Shown here: one piece after another, positions 47,321-57,047 of the stretch
Numbering within the stretch: the stretch's first letter is position 1
How the letters are laid out: the number at the start of each line of letters is the position of its first letter
Program-made: the position numbers and the translations under genes
From: an uncultured Roseovarius sp.
Lineage (GTDB): Bacteria; Pseudomonadota; Alphaproteobacteria; Rhodobacterales; Rhodobacteraceae
DNA length: 64,000 nt
Direction: 5' to 3'
Assembly (NCBI GenBank): GCA_947497295.1
Contig: CANMFU010000007.1
Span: 1-64,000 of the forward strand
Notes under the pieces: model-generated
Databases searched by the model: none
What the model was told of the DNA's origin: nothing
The model's input: the letters and a program-made list of their open reading frames with translations, nothing else

Positions 47321-48109
47321 TTACTCGGCCGCTGTATCGGATGGCGTGTCATCCGGTGCTTGCGAAGTGTCAGACTTGGATTGATCGGTCTTTGCTGTGT
47401 CGCTTTTGGGCTTGCGGGGACGCGGCGTGCGGGCCTTGGGCGCCGACGGCGTTTTATTTTCTGCGCCGTGCCCCCCCTTCTGGTCGCCACTCAGAGTGTC
47501 TTTTTCCTGACCACTTTCCTGCGGCGTCTCACGGCGGGGTTTGCGCGGTGCGCGCTTCGGCTTGCTCTCGGGAGTGTCGACCAAAGTGCTGCCCTGATGT
47601 TCAGTGCCGCTGTCACGCCCACCCTCATCACGGGAAACGTCACCATCGGCACTACCGCCTCGGGAGGCGTCAGGCGCGCGTTCGGTATGGCTCTCGCGAC
47701 TCTTTTCGCTGGACCGATCATGGCCCCTGTCGCGGTGGGTGTCGCCACTCGGTTGCGGCGCACTGGCCGGATCGCTCTCTGCTTGCGCCCGCTCACGGTC
47801 GCGCTCAGCTTGCCGGTCGCGATTCTCGCGCTCTTGCTGTTCGCGCTTGGCATCCATTTCTTTTTGGGCCTCGCCCAACAGGCGCAGATAATGCTCGGCG
47901 TGTTGCTGAAAATTCTCGGTTGCGACACGGTCGTTCGACAACTGCGCATCACGGGCCAGCTGATTGTATTTCTCAATAATTTGCTGCGGCGTTCCGCGCA
48001 CCTTGCCCTCTGGGCCGGAGCTGTCAAACACCCTGTTGACAACATTTCCGACGGTATTCGGGCGGTTTCTGTTCGGCTTATTGCGCGAACGTGGTTTCGA
48101 AGATCTCAT
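47321..48109 (-). CDS. DUF4167 protein, predicted RNA-binding
   Basis: A 262-residue protein with a basic start (MRSSKPRSRNKPNRNRPNTV) and the conserved DUF4167 core at about 20-90: VINRVFDSSGPEGKVRGTPQ-type sequence, QIIEKYNQLARDAQLSNDRV and FQQHAEHYLRLL. A long, highly charged, low-complexity tail of Arg/Asp/Glu repeats and a Lys/Pro/Thr-rich end follow. The family is restricted to alphaproteobacteria; its function is unknown, though the charge pattern suggests nucleic-acid contact. It lies downstream of prfA-prmC on the same strand. Confidence 0.88.
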   Translation of the reverse strand: MRSSKPRSRNKPNRNRPNTVGNVVNRVFDSSGPEGKVRGTPQQIIEKYNQLARDAQLSNDRVATENFQQHAEHYLRLLGEAQKEMDAKREQQERENRDRQAERDRERAQAESDPASAPQPSGDTHRDRGHDRSSEKSRESHTERAPDASRGGSADGDVSRDEGGRDSGTEHQGSTLVDTPESKPKRAPRKPRRETPQESGQEKDTLSGDQKGGHGAENKTPSAPKARTPRPRKPKSDTAKTDQSKSDTSQAPDDTPSDTAAE

Positions 48110-48355
48110 ATATCTGCTGTCCAGCCTTATTTGGAGAACCGTGTTGAACCCGAGGGGCGCCCGATGCGCCTATGAAATGGAACCGGGTGTCGGTTATGTT
48201 GGCTTGGCGTCAAGCGGGACCACCCATTAAGCCGGGTATCCACCGCATCGACAGAATCCAGTAATCATGCCCAGCGCGCCCGCACAAGGGGAAAGCAGGA
48301 ATTTTAATCAAATTTCGCCGCTAAACTCTCTTTTTGGCTGAATCTGGCGTCGATA

Positions 48356-49192
48356 TCACCGATTTGCATAAGCCAGCACTACCCGGTCCCGGCCGTCCAG
48401 ATCGGGCAGTACAGTGATATCCACCAGCCCTGCCGTGGCCATCAGCGCGGCCACCGCGGCGCCCTGCGTCCAGCCGACCTCGACCATAAGCCGTCCATCA
48501 GGCGTCAAATTGGCCAACGCACCATTGCAAATTTTGCGATAGGCGCTCAGCCCATCGGCGCCGTCGGTTAGCGCCATCGCCGGTTCGTGCGACAATTCTG
48601 GCGCAAGATTCGCCATCTCATTCTGCGCGATATAGGGCGGATTTGACACGATCAGGTCAAACGGCCCGGTCACACCGGCAAACCAATCGGCTTTCTGGAA
48701 AACACAGCGTCCTGCCAGTTCCAAACGGCGTGCATTTTCGCGCGCAACGGTCAAGGCGGCATCGGACAGATCCGTGCCCAAGCCGGTCGCCCCGTCCCGC
48801 TCGGCAAGTAAGGATAGCAGGATCGCTCCGGATCCGGTACCAAGGTCCAAGACGCGCTTGAACGGTGCGCCCAGCGCCGCAAGAACCAGCGCCTCAGTCT
48901 CGGGTCGCGGATCCAAGACAGCAGGCGATACCTGAAATTCGTGGTTGAAGAACAAGCGCTTGCCCGTGATATGCGATACCGGCTCGCGCGATGCGCGACG
49001 CGCGATAATCGGCTCATATCGCGCGGCGACGCCCGGCGCAGCGACCTCGCCCATCGCGCTGCCCAGGCGCGCGGCGCTTAGCCCGGTGACATGAGCCAGC
49101 AGCAGACGCGCCTCCCGCGCCGCACCGTCTATCCCGGCATCTTGCAGCCGGGCCGCACCCGCGCGTGCCAGATCGCCCAAGGTCTGCTTCAC
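48356..49192 (-). CDS. prmC: release factor glutamine N5-methyltransferase
   Basis: This 278-residue SAM-dependent enzyme methylates the Gln of the GGQ motif in RF1 and RF2. The SAM site is [20 protein letters not shown] and the substrate motif is [15 protein letters not shown] (NPPY). An N-terminal helical domain precedes them. Its start overlaps the stop of prfA by 4 bases, so enzyme and substrate are made from one message. Confidence 0.96.
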   Translation of the reverse strand: MKQTLGDLARAGAARLQDAGIDGAAREARLLLAHVTGLSAARLGSAMGEVAAPGVAARYEPIIARRASREPVSHITGKRLFFNHEFQVSPAVLDPRPETEALVLAALGAPFKRVLDLGTGSGAILLSLLAERDGATGLGTDLSDAALTVARENARRLELAGRCVFQKADWFAGVTGPFDLIVSNPPYIAQNEMANLAPELSHEPAMALTDGADGLSAYRKICNGALANLTPDGRLMVEVGWTQGAAVAALMATAGLVDITVLPDLDGRDRVVLAYANR

Positions 49193-50238
49193 GCGTCCAT
49201 CTCGGCCAGCATCTGCGCCTGCGCGTCGGCGGTAAGAGCGTCGATAACCTCGTCCAGATCACCCGCCATCACCTGATCCAGCTTGTATAGCGTCAGGTTA
49301 ATGCGATGGTCGGTCATTCGCCCTTGCGGGAAGTTATACGTGCGTATCCGCTCGCTGCGGTCGCCGCTGCCTACCTGCGCCGCGCGTGTCGCACTGCGCG
49401 CGCTGTCAACACGCTGCCGCTCCGCATCATATAGCCGCGTCTTCAGTACCTGCATCGCAATCTCGCGGTTTCGGTGTTGCGATTTCTCGCTGCTGGTGAC
49501 GACGATTCCACTGGGAATATGCGTGATCCGCACGGCAGAATCGGTGGTGTTAACATGCTGCCCGCCCGCGCCCGAACTGCGCATCGTGTCGATGCGCAAA
49601 TCATTCGCATCAATTTTGACGTCCACATCCTCGGCCTCAGGAAGGACCGCTACAGTGGCGGCGCTGGTATGGATACGCCCGCCGCTTTCGGTTTCGGGCA
49701 CACGCTGAACCCGGTGGACGCCGCTTTCGAATTTCAGCCGGGCAAAGACGTGGCCCCCCTTCACATGAACGACAACTTCCTTGATCCCGCCCAGCTCGGT
49801 CTGGTTCATTTCGATAATGTCCACCGACCAGCCGCGCGCTTCGGCATAGCGCTGATACATACGCAGCAGATCGGCTGCGAACAGCGCCGCTTCGTCGCCC
49901 CCTGTGCCGGGCCGGATTTCGATCATGGCAGGGCGCGCGTCAGCCTCGTCCTTTGGCAAAAGGCTGAGCTGTAACGCGGCCTCGACACCCGGCAGCCGCG
50001 CTTCCAGTTCGTACAACTCGTCCTGAGCCAGCGCACGCATCTCGGGATCGTCCAGCATGGCGCGTGCGCCACTAATATCGGCCAGCAACGCCTTGTACTG
50101 CCGGATTTCGCCAACCACTGGACGCAACTCAGAATACTCGCGGCCCAGCGCCGCAATATCGCCACCGCCGGCCGACATTTTGGCCTCGATAAACTCGAAT
50201 CGCTGCGCGATCTGCTCTAATCTGTCCAATGGCACCAT
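49189..50238 (-). CDS. prfA: peptide chain release factor 1
   Basis: This 349-residue factor ends translation at UAA and UAG. The catalytic GGQ is in [20 protein letters not shown] and the stop-codon-reading PxT tripeptide is in [14 protein letters not shown]. Start [20 protein letters not shown] at 50238 has AAGGA about 10 bases ahead; in-frame ATGs further up lack homology. It overlaps prmC by 4 bases. Confidence 0.96.
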   Translation of the reverse strand: MVPLDRLEQIAQRFEFIEAKMSAGGGDIAALGREYSELRPVVGEIRQYKALLADISGARAMLDDPEMRALAQDELYELEARLPGVEAALQLSLLPKDEADARPAMIEIRPGTGGDEAALFAADLLRMYQRYAEARGWSVDIIEMNQTELGGIKEVVVHVKGGHVFARLKFESGVHRVQRVPETESGGRIHTSAATVAVLPEAEDVDVKIDANDLRIDTMRSSGAGGQHVNTTDSAVRITHIPSGIVVTSSEKSQHRNREIAMQVLKTRLYDAERQRVDSARSATRAAQVGSGDRSERIRTYNFPQGRMTDHRINLTLYKLDQVMAGDLDEVIDALTADAQAQMLAEMDA

Positions 50239-50349
50239 GGCGTTCGTTTCCTTCATCCAAAGCGATTGGTCAAGCGCGCGGCGCAAAACTACACGGCAAA
50301 CCGGCCAGTAGGATCCCCTGACCCCGAGGTATCGCGTGGAGGCGCCCAA

Positions 50350-50757
50350 TCAATCCCGCCGCAGCCTTGCCAGCCACCGGTCAACGCGGGCCTTGTTCAC
50401 GCCCATGTCTGATTTGCCATACCGCAGACGCGCATACACCGCCACATCCCCACCGCGCTGCGCGACCGTGGTATAATCGGGAAACCCAAACACCTTCGAG
50501 CGCGTGACATACGTCACCATTGCGTCCTCCACCGACCCGGCCAGAACTTCTGTGCGCGGCTCGCCAAGTATGATCTGGTCCAGATCCTTCAGATCCCCCG
50601 GCGCGACGCGCATAACACCGCCTTCCATGTCCCGGTCCTCGATCATTTCCGGAAGTTGATGCCAGCGCGCGACATCATCCGGCGCCAACCTGATCCACGC
50701 GACTCCCGCTGCAACGAAAACCACCAGAACACCAAGGCCCAGCCAGACCCAATTCAT
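50350..50757 (-). CDS. DUF1499 membrane-anchored protein
   Basis: This 135-residue protein has an N-terminal membrane helix or uncleaved signal (WVWLGLGVLVVFVAAGVAWI) and a DUF1499 domain (VEDAMVTYVTRSKVFGFPDY, YARLRYGKSDMGVNKARVDR). The domain's role is unknown. It lies between speB and prfA on the same strand, 48 bases downstream of speB. Confidence 0.82.
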   Translation of the reverse strand: MNWVWLGLGVLVVFVAAGVAWIRLAPDDVARWHQLPEMIEDRDMEGGVMRVAPGDLKDLDQIILGEPRTEVLAGSVEDAMVTYVTRSKVFGFPDYTTVAQRGGDVAVYARLRYGKSDMGVNKARVDRWLARLRRD

Positions 50758-50805
50758 GCACCAACCCTTCGCCTACTTAATAAATTCGCAGCTTCCGATG
50801 GCGCT

Positions 50806-51774
50806 TCACTCACCACCATGCTCGTTCCAACCCAGCAAGCAAATGATGGCCGTCGCGACATGCGCCCCGGCAATCGCCGTTGCGCCGCTGGTATCAAACG
50901 GCGGCGATACCTCCACGATGTCACCGCCCTTCAAATCAATTCCCGCCAGATCGCGCAGCATTATCGACGCTTGCGCCGATGTCAGCCCGCCCCAGACAGG
51001 CGTGCCTGTTCCGGGCGCAAAGGCCGGGTCCAGCGCATCAATGTCAAAGCTCAAATAGACCGGGGAATCGCCCAGAATACCCTTGATTTTCTTCACTGCC
51101 GCAGCCGTTCCACCTTCATGCACCTCGCGCGCGTCGATGATGTTCATACCCATCGTATCGGGCACTGTCGTGCGGATGCCTACCTGAACCGAGCGCTCCG
51201 GATCAATCAGCCCCAGCTTGATCGCCTTGTAGAACATCGTGCCATGATCAATCCGGTCGTAATTGTCGTCCTGCCAGGTATCCGTATGCGCGTCGAAATG
51301 CAGCAACGCCATTGGGCCGTATTTATCAGCATAAGCCTTGAGAATTGGAAAGCTGATGTAATGGTCGCCGCCCAACGCCACGCTGGCTGCACCTGCATCC
51401 AGTATCCCCTTGATATGCCGCGTCAAAAGCTTCGGAAACTCTGGCACCATCGCATAATCGAACGCCAGATCGCCATAATCGACGATGTTCATCACCTCCA
51501 TCGGATCATACCCCCAGCCATAGGGCGCATCGGCGGTTTGCAGTGCGCTCGCCTCGCGGATCGCGCGCGGGCCCAGCCGTGTGCCAGTCCGGTTGGTCAC
51601 CGCCTGGTCAAACGGAACGCCGGTCACGGCGATATCGACGCCAGTCAGGTCCTTGGTGTAGCGCCGCCGCAGAAATGACGTTGCACCGCCGAACGTATTC
51701 TCAAAGCTCAGGCCGCGATTATCCTTGCGGGTAAACGCCTCATCAACCGTGCTGCTTGCGTCTTCCAGTCCCAT
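50806..51774 (-). CDS. speB: agmatinase (ureohydrolase family)
   Basis: This 322-residue binuclear manganese enzyme splits agmatine to putrescine and urea. The metal ligands are seen in VALGGDHYISFPILKAY, LLHFDAHTDTWQ and SFDIDALDPAFAPGTGTPVW. The family also includes guanidinobutyrase and proclavaminate amidinohydrolase, which cannot be excluded. ATG 51774 gives the common start MGLEDASSTVDEAF. No arginine decarboxylase gene is near. Confidence 0.88.
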   Translation of the reverse strand: MGLEDASSTVDEAFTRKDNRGLSFENTFGGATSFLRRRYTKDLTGVDIAVTGVPFDQAVTNRTGTRLGPRAIREASALQTADAPYGWGYDPMEVMNIVDYGDLAFDYAMVPEFPKLLTRHIKGILDAGAASVALGGDHYISFPILKAYADKYGPMALLHFDAHTDTWQDDNYDRIDHGTMFYKAIKLGLIDPERSVQVGIRTTVPDTMGMNIIDAREVHEGGTAAAVKKIKGILGDSPVYLSFDIDALDPAFAPGTGTPVWGGLTSAQASIMLRDLAGIDLKGGDIVEVSPPFDTSGATAIAGAHVATAIICLLGWNEHGGE

Positions 51775-51869
51775 CGTGCGATCCCTTTTGTGCTTGCGTG
51801 TTTGCCACACCGTGTCAGGAAAAGTAGCCCGGATGCAAGGCCGCGCCGCGCGTAATCAAAGAGGCCGAG

Positions 51870-52697
51870 ATGACCCAGAACCTGATACACGACCCCGAGG
51901 GCGGGCTTCCCCGCCTGCTGGCCATCATGCGTGCCCTGCGCGATCCGGCCTCTGGGTGCCCATGGGATATCGAACAGGACTTCGGGTCCATCGCCCCCTA
52001 CACGATTGAGGAGGCGTATGAGGTCGCCGACGCCATTCAGCGCGCCGACTGGTCCGACCTGTCCGGGGAATTGGGTGATCTGCTGCTGCAAGTCGTTTTT
52101 CACGCGCAAATTGCCGAGGATAAGAAACTGTTCAATTTTGACGACGTGGCCAACGGAATCGCAGATAAAATGGTCACGCGGCACCCTCACGTGTTTGGCA
52201 GCGAGAGCCGGGACAAGACTGCCGCCCAGCAAACCCGCGACTGGGAGGCTGTGAAAGCGGCCGAGCGTGCAGCCCGCGCCGAGACAGGCACGTTGGACGG
52301 TGTCGCTCTCGGCTTGCCGGCGCTGCTACGCGCGGTCAAGCTCCAAAAGCGCGCCGCACGCGTGGGATTTGACTGGCCCGAAACCCATCAAGTTCTGGAC
52401 AAGATCGCCGAGGAAATAACTGAACTGGTCGAGGCCGCCTCCAGTGGCGACAAGGACCATACCGAAGAAGAATTCGGCGATCTGCTGTTCGTCATGGCCA
52501 ATCTCGCGCGTCACATGAAAATCGACCCCGAAGCGGCCCTGCGCAGCGCCAACGCCAAATTCACCCGCCGGTTCAAACGGATCGAAGCGCTGCTGGCCGA
52601 GGCTGGCAAGACGGCTCAAGACAGCGATCTGGCCGAAATGGACGCCCTATGGGACCGCGCCAAAGTCGAGGAAAGAGCCAAGCCGCCCGCCAAGTAG
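51870..52697 (+). CDS. mazG: nucleoside triphosphate pyrophosphohydrolase MazG
   Basis: This 275-residue protein has two MazG helical domains. The first, about 15-130, has PWDIEQDFGSIAPYTIEEAY and GDLLLQVVFHAQIAE; the second, about 150-260, has KIAEEITELVEAASSGDKDH and EEFGDLLFVMANLARH. The EExxE and ExxD metal-binding patterns are kept. It hydrolyses NTPs to monophosphates, including damaged nucleotides and, in E. coli, affects ppGpp. GAGG precedes the ATG. It is divergent from speB. Confidence 0.95.
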   Translation: MTQNLIHDPEGGLPRLLAIMRALRDPASGCPWDIEQDFGSIAPYTIEEAYEVADAIQRADWSDLSGELGDLLLQVVFHAQIAEDKKLFNFDDVANGIADKMVTRHPHVFGSESRDKTAAQQTRDWEAVKAAERAARAETGTLDGVALGLPALLRAVKLQKRAARVGFDWPETHQVLDKIAEEITELVEAASSGDKDHTEEEFGDLLFVMANLARHMKIDPEAALRSANAKFTRRFKRIEALLAEAGKTAQDSDLAEMDALWDRAKVEERAKPPAK

Positions 52698-52728
52698 CCC
52701 CCAGTAAATTCGCCAATTTTCTCGGCCC

Positions 52729-53859
52729 TCACACCGCGGGCATCACAGAACCTGCAAACCGCGTCAGTGGTTGCGCCGCGCCCTGCCGGATCACGATATT
52801 CTCTTCAGCCACCATGATCGTGCCAGGCCCGGTCGTCACCCCCGGCTCCAGCGTGATCACCATGCCCGGCAGCAGCTCGGTCCGGTCCTGCGGGATGAGC
52901 GACAGCCCCTCGGTCAGTTGCATCCCCAAGCCATGCCCCAACCGCCCTGATCCTTCTCCGGCGCCAGTGATTGCCGCCATTGCTGCATAGACGTCGCAGG
53001 CCCTCGCGCCGGGCCTTGCCGCCTCAAACCCCGCCTCAACCGCCTCTGCCAACTGCGCATGGGCCAGCGCAGCGTTGCCAGACGCCGCACCAACCGCATA
53101 ATTGCGATCAAAATCGCAGAAATAACCGTCCCAGACTGCCCCCGTGTCCAGCATGAGCACATCTCCGCGCTCCAAGGCCGCATCCGAAGCAGGCGAGATT
53201 ACATCGCCATACCCGTCCTGACCGGCGCCACCGGCAATATAGGCCACCAGATCGGCGCCTTCCTCCAGCAAGGCACGCTGAAAATCACGAAACACCGCGC
53301 TTAGCGGCACCCCCTCGCGCGCGATCTCGCCCACACGGTCAAAAGCGCGCCCGCCGATTGCGCAGACATGGGCGATTTTGGCGATCTCCGCCTCGGATTT
53401 CACTGCACGCAGAGCCGCAACAATGCCATCGTCGTGCGTAAACTCCAGCCCGCTCACCGCTTTGACCTGAGCAAAAGACCTCAGCGGCAACCGCAAATAG
53501 CTTTCGGGACCCGACGGCACGCCCACGGGGCCGCCAACCTCGCGCAGTGTCGCTGCCAGCAGCGTGATTCCGTCATCCTCGGGGTCAGGCGCGGGCCAGA
53601 CACGGATATCACTGATCCAAGTCTGCGCCATCAACGCTGCCCCGATGCTGGGAATTACCGCAATAGGCGGTCCCGACACAGGTAGTACCAGAAACCACGA
53701 TCGACTGGGGCTTTCCCAGAACCGGGTCAGAAAACCGGTGAAATAGCGAATCTCCGGCTCGGTCGTCAGCAGCAGCGCGCCAAGGCCAGCCAAGTTCATC
53801 CGCGCCTGCGCAGCCGCCAGGCGCGCGTGATATTCCGCCGGCTCAAAGCCGCGCTTCAC
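52729..53859 (-). CDS. M24-family metallopeptidase (Xaa-Pro aminopeptidase-like)
   Basis: This 376-residue pita-bread-fold enzyme has an N-terminal creatinase-like domain at about 5-130 and a catalytic domain after it. The metal ligands are present: two Asp in LMLDTGAVWDGYFCDFDRNY, His in GRLGHGLGMQLTE, Glu in VITLEPGV and Glu in MVAEENIVI. It could be a prolidase, aminopeptidase or amidohydrolase such as ectoine hydrolase (DoeA). I placed the start at GTG 53859, which overlaps the lyase stop as GTGA; an ATG at 53886 would overlap by 31 bases. It is paired with a diaminopropionate-lyase-like gene. Confidence 0.85.
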   Translation of the reverse strand: MKRGFEPAEYHARLAAAQARMNLAGLGALLLTTEPEIRYFTGFLTRFWESPSRSWFLVLPVSGPPIAVIPSIGAALMAQTWISDIRVWPAPDPEDDGITLLAATLREVGGPVGVPSGPESYLRLPLRSFAQVKAVSGLEFTHDDGIVAALRAVKSEAEIAKIAHVCAIGGRAFDRVGEIAREGVPLSAVFRDFQRALLEEGADLVAYIAGGAGQDGYGDVISPASDAALERGDVLMLDTGAVWDGYFCDFDRNYAVGAASGNAALAHAQLAEAVEAGFEAARPGARACDVYAAMAAITGAGEGSGRLGHGLGMQLTEGLSLIPQDRTELLPGMVITLEPGVTTGPGTIMVAEENIVIRQGAAQPLTRFAGSVMPAV

Positions 53860-54887
53860 TCGGCTGGCCCTTCGCTGAGAATGCACAGAACCCGCGCTTC
53901 CTTGGGCAGTTGCAAATGACCCAGCGCCGCCAAACCAGCGCCGCCCGATTCCGAGGTTTCCAGCCCGATGGCCGCCAGTTCGGGCAGGGCCGCCGCTGCC
54001 TCGTCATCCGAGAGCAGTGCAAAGGCATCCGCATCGCGCGCCAGCCCTTTCAGCGCAATCAGGGACGCATCCTTGCAGTCAAGCCGCCCCATATTCGACA
54101 CAGCCCCGGCGGTGCTGACGAATTTGCCAGCCTGAATGCAGGCGTGCAGCGCCGGCGCCGCCTCAGGCTCGACCACAATGATCTGCGGCGCATCGCCCCA
54201 AACGGCGCGAAAAAACGCGGCGCACGCGCCCGCCAGCCCGCCAACGCCCGCCTGAAGCAAGATATGCGTCGGAACGTCCGGCACCTGCTCCGCCGCCTCG
54301 GCCGCCAGCGCCAGATACCCCTCCATCAAGCGATGCGGCAGGTCCGTGTATCCGGGCCATGAGCTGTCCGACAGCAGCGTCCAACCGTTATCCTGCGCCG
54401 CCTTTTGCGCCGCATCCATGCTCGCCTCATAATGCGCCCCGTCCCGCACCACCTCGGCACCGCGCGCGCGCAGGCGTTCGGCAAAGCTTTCGGGCACCGA
54501 CGCGGCCAAATAGATCACCGCACGCGCCCCAAACAACGCTGCCCCCGCCGCTACCGAAAGCCCATGATTGCCGGCGCTGGCCGTCACATAAGTGCGCCCT
54601 TTCAGGCTGCGCGTCATATCTTCGGCGCCCGTCTGAACCGCCTGATGCGCTATGACATAGGCCGCGCCCAGCGCCTTGAAGCTGCCCAGGTTCATGCGCT
54701 TGCGCTCGTCCTTGACCCAGACGGTCGGGCCATAGCCCTCGGCCACCACCAGCGGTGTCACTGCCGCCGCCGGGCACCGCTCCAGCAAGGCGCGCGGCGC
54801 CTCTGCATCGACGCTGGGCCAAGGGATATCGGCCAGCGCCGCGTCCGGCAGGCCCTTGCCCCGCCAGGGATTGTCGTCAATCTGCAT
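53856..54887 (-). CDS. diaminopropionate ammonia-lyase-like PLP enzyme
   Basis: This 343-residue fold-type II PLP enzyme has the Schiff-base Lys in MNLGSFKALGAAYVIAHQAV, the phosphate-site segment TASAGNHGLSVAAGAALFGA, and LLQAGVGGLAGACAAFFRAV. The sequence pattern is that of 2,3-diaminopropionate ammonia-lyase (YgeX) rather than threonine dehydratase. The GTGA overlap with an M24 peptidase gene suggests the pair degrades one dipeptide-like or amidated amino acid, which is inference. Confidence 0.8.
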   Translation of the reverse strand: MQIDDNPWRGKGLPDAALADIPWPSVDAEAPRALLERCPAAAVTPLVVAEGYGPTVWVKDERKRMNLGSFKALGAAYVIAHQAVQTGAEDMTRSLKGRTYVTASAGNHGLSVAAGAALFGARAVIYLAASVPESFAERLRARGAEVVRDGAHYEASMDAAQKAAQDNGWTLLSDSSWPGYTDLPHRLMEGYLALAAEAAEQVPDVPTHILLQAGVGGLAGACAAFFRAVWGDAPQIIVVEPEAAPALHACIQAGKFVSTAGAVSNMGRLDCKDASLIALKGLARDADAFALLSDDEAAAALPELAAIGLETSESGGAGLAALGHLQLPKEARVLCILSEGPAE

Positions 54888-55015
54888 GATAGAACTCCCT
54901 TATTGCCGGTCATTGGACGCCTCGCGCCGCGCCACGTCAAGGCCGCGGGCACCGGGCCTTGACGTACATCACCAACACTGTAGCCTTAAATCTGCATATA
55001 AAAATGGAGGCTGCC

Positions 55016-55405
55016 ATGTGCCGGGTTTTCATCGGGGCCGACCCAAAACTATGGGAAAGCGTGACGCGGTCGTTCCGCATGGACGGCATGGTAACCAGCG
55101 TGCGGCTGGAACATATGTTCTGGAACGTTCTGGAGGATATCGCGCAGCAGCAGGATCTGAACGTGCCGCAGCTTTTGCATCAACTCTATAACGAGTCGAT
55201 CGACGAAGGCCATGATCTGGGCAATTTCACATCGTTCCTGCGCGTCTGCTGCCTGCGGTTTATCGACCTTCAGCTCAGCGGGCTGATTGCCAGGGACACC
55301 ACACAGGATTTCGAGGCCTTGCCGGTTGACGATATCCTCAGCAAGGAACGCGCAAGTGCCGCCGATCGCAGCAGTCTGCGTGCCGTGAATTCAAAACAGC
55401 ACTGA
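55016..55405 (+). CDS. ribbon-helix-helix domain protein
   Basis: This 129-residue protein has a ribbon-helix-helix-like core: SFRMDGMVTSVRLEHMFWNV (beta strand and first helix) and EDIAQQQDLNVPQLLHQLYN (second helix), then FTSFLRVCCLRFIDLQL. Such proteins bind DNA as dimers; this subgroup is common in Rhodobacterales and Rhizobiales and its targets are unknown. ATG 55016 has GGAGG just ahead; an in-frame ATG at 54959 does not. It is divergent from the PLP lyase and convergent with the GMC gene. Confidence 0.8.
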   Translation: MCRVFIGADPKLWESVTRSFRMDGMVTSVRLEHMFWNVLEDIAQQQDLNVPQLLHQLYNESIDEGHDLGNFTSFLRVCCLRFIDLQLSGLIARDTTQDFEALPVDDILSKERASAADRSSLRAVNSKQH

Positions 55406-55415
55406 TTTCAATGTA

Positions 55416-55448
55416 AAATCCCGGCGCAGGATGACTGCACCGGGATTT
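55416..55448. terminator. bidirectional terminator between convergent genes
   Basis: AAATCCCGG (55416-55424) pairs with CCGGGATTT (55440-55448), and GCA/TGC extend the stem inward around a 7-base loop. It lies between the ribbon-helix-helix stop and the GMC oxidoreductase stop, and has A/T tracts on both sides, though short ones. Confidence 0.75.
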
Positions 55449-55460
55449 CATATCACGGTG

Positions 55461-57032
55461 TCACAGATTGCCCTGCCCCATCTGCTGGGCGATATGATCC
55501 GCCTGCCTTATCGCAAGCGCCACGATGGTCAGCGTCGGATTTTCCGCCGCGCCAGAGGTGAATTGCGAGCCGTCCGAGACGAACAGATTCGCAATATCAT
55601 GCGACTGCCCCCAGCGGTTGACCACGCCATCCTGTGCCTTTTCCGACATCCGGTTCGTGCCCAGATTATGCGTTGACGGATACGGCGGCGTCGGCAGCGT
55701 GCGCGTTGCCCCCATTGCCTGATACATCGCCTGCCCCTGCTGATAGGCATGGGCGCGCATCGCCTTGTCGTTGGCATGGTCCGAATAATGCACGTTCGGC
55801 ACCGGCTGGCCATGCTGGTCCGTCACGACGGTATTCAACGTGATACGATTGCCCTCCTGCGGCATATCCTCGCCCACGATCCACATACCGGCCATGTTCT
55901 CGTAATGGTCCAGCGCGGTGGTGAACTCGCGGCCCCAGCCCCCCGGATCAAGGAACGCGGCCATGAAGGGTAGGCCCAAGGACAGCGTCTCCAATTCATA
56001 CCCACCGACAAATCCCCGGCTGGGATCATGGCGCGCCTCGTCCTGAACGATGCCGGCCATGGTGGTGCCGCGCCACATCTTCACCGGTTTGTCAAAGATG
56101 CCGTAAACCGACCCGGTCAAGTGCCGCATATAGTTGCGCCCCACCTGGCCCGAGCTGTTGGCCATCCCGTCAGGATACATCGAACTGGCCGAATTCAGCA
56201 GCAAACGCGGGCTTTCGATCGAATTGCCCGCCACGCAGACGATACGCGCCTTCTGCATCTGCTGGTTGCCATCTGCATCGACATAGACGACGCCCGTCAC
56301 CTTGCCGGCCTCATTATGTTCGATCTTCAGCACATGCGCCTTTTCGCGCACCTCCAGATTGCCGGTCGCCTCGCCCGCCGGAATATCGGTATAGGCCGAG
56401 GACCACTTGGCGCCGAACTTGCAGCCCTGAAAGCAGAAACCGGTCTGCTGGCAGGCCGGGCGGTCGGCAGTATCGGCCGAATTGATCGCCATTCGGCCCG
56501 TATGGACATCCTTGTAGCCCAACGCCAGCGCGCCCGCCTCGAACACCTTGTAATTGTTGCTGCCAGGCAGGCCCGCATTGCCATTGGTGCGCGTGACGTT
56601 CAGCTTTTTCTCGGCCTTGTCGTAATAGGGCGCCATTTCAGCGCCGTCTATCGGCCAGTCCAGCAGGTTCGCGCCCTCAACCGCGCCGTAATTGGTCAAA
56701 GGCTTCCACTCATGTTCCTGAAAGCGCAGCGATGCCCCCGCCCAATGGGTCGTGGTGCCGCCCACCGCCTTGACGATCCACGCAGGCAGGCCCGAAAAAT
56801 CGTTGGCCACGCGCCAATCGCCCGACGTGGTGCGCCCGTCCAGCCAGGCCAGCTGTCCAAAGCTTTCCCACTCGTCGTTAACGTAATCTTCGGGCAGATA
56901 CCGCCCGCCCGCCTCCAGCGCGACAACGCTGACGCCCTTCTGCGCCAGTTCATTGGCCAGAACCCCGCCGCCGGCGCCAGTTCCGATGATAACGACAACA
57001 CTGTCGTCGGTGAGCTCAAATGGTGCCGTCAT
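55461..57032 (-). CDS. GMC-family flavin dehydrogenase, large subunit
   Basis: This 523-residue GMC oxidoreductase has the FAD-binding start VVVIIGTGAGGGVLANELAQ, the GMC core (GGTTTHWAGASLRFQEHEW), FCFQGCKFGAKWSSAYTDIP and the C-terminal catalytic block STHNLGTNRMSEKAQDGVV with its conserved His and Asn. It belongs with gluconate 2-dehydrogenase/sorbitol dehydrogenase-like subunits that oxidise sugars or alcohols in the periplasm. The small subunit gene lies 15 bases upstream. It has no signal of its own, so it may be exported as a complex with that Tat-bearing partner. No cytochrome c subunit is adjacent. Confidence 0.9.
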   Translation of the reverse strand: MTAPFELTDDSVVVIIGTGAGGGVLANELAQKGVSVVALEAGGRYLPEDYVNDEWESFGQLAWLDGRTTSGDWRVANDFSGLPAWIVKAVGGTTTHWAGASLRFQEHEWKPLTNYGAVEGANLLDWPIDGAEMAPYYDKAEKKLNVTRTNGNAGLPGSNNYKVFEAGALALGYKDVHTGRMAINSADTADRPACQQTGFCFQGCKFGAKWSSAYTDIPAGEATGNLEVREKAHVLKIEHNEAGKVTGVVYVDADGNQQMQKARIVCVAGNSIESPRLLLNSASSMYPDGMANSSGQVGRNYMRHLTGSVYGIFDKPVKMWRGTTMAGIVQDEARHDPSRGFVGGYELETLSLGLPFMAAFLDPGGWGREFTTALDHYENMAGMWIVGEDMPQEGNRITLNTVVTDQHGQPVPNVHYSDHANDKAMRAHAYQQGQAMYQAMGATRTLPTPPYPSTHNLGTNRMSEKAQDGVVNRWGQSHDIANLFVSDGSQFTSGAAENPTLTIVALAIRQADHIAQQMGQGNL

Positions 57033-57047
57033 GGTGCCAGTCCCCCC

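Noticed and set aside
47360..48175. A 271-codon plus-strand frame with hydrophobic stretches opposite DUF4167
   Set aside because: The minus strand has the conserved DUF4167 core and a matching terminator; the antisense frame reads Arg/Glu codons backwards into Leu/Ala/Ser, giving false membrane helices.
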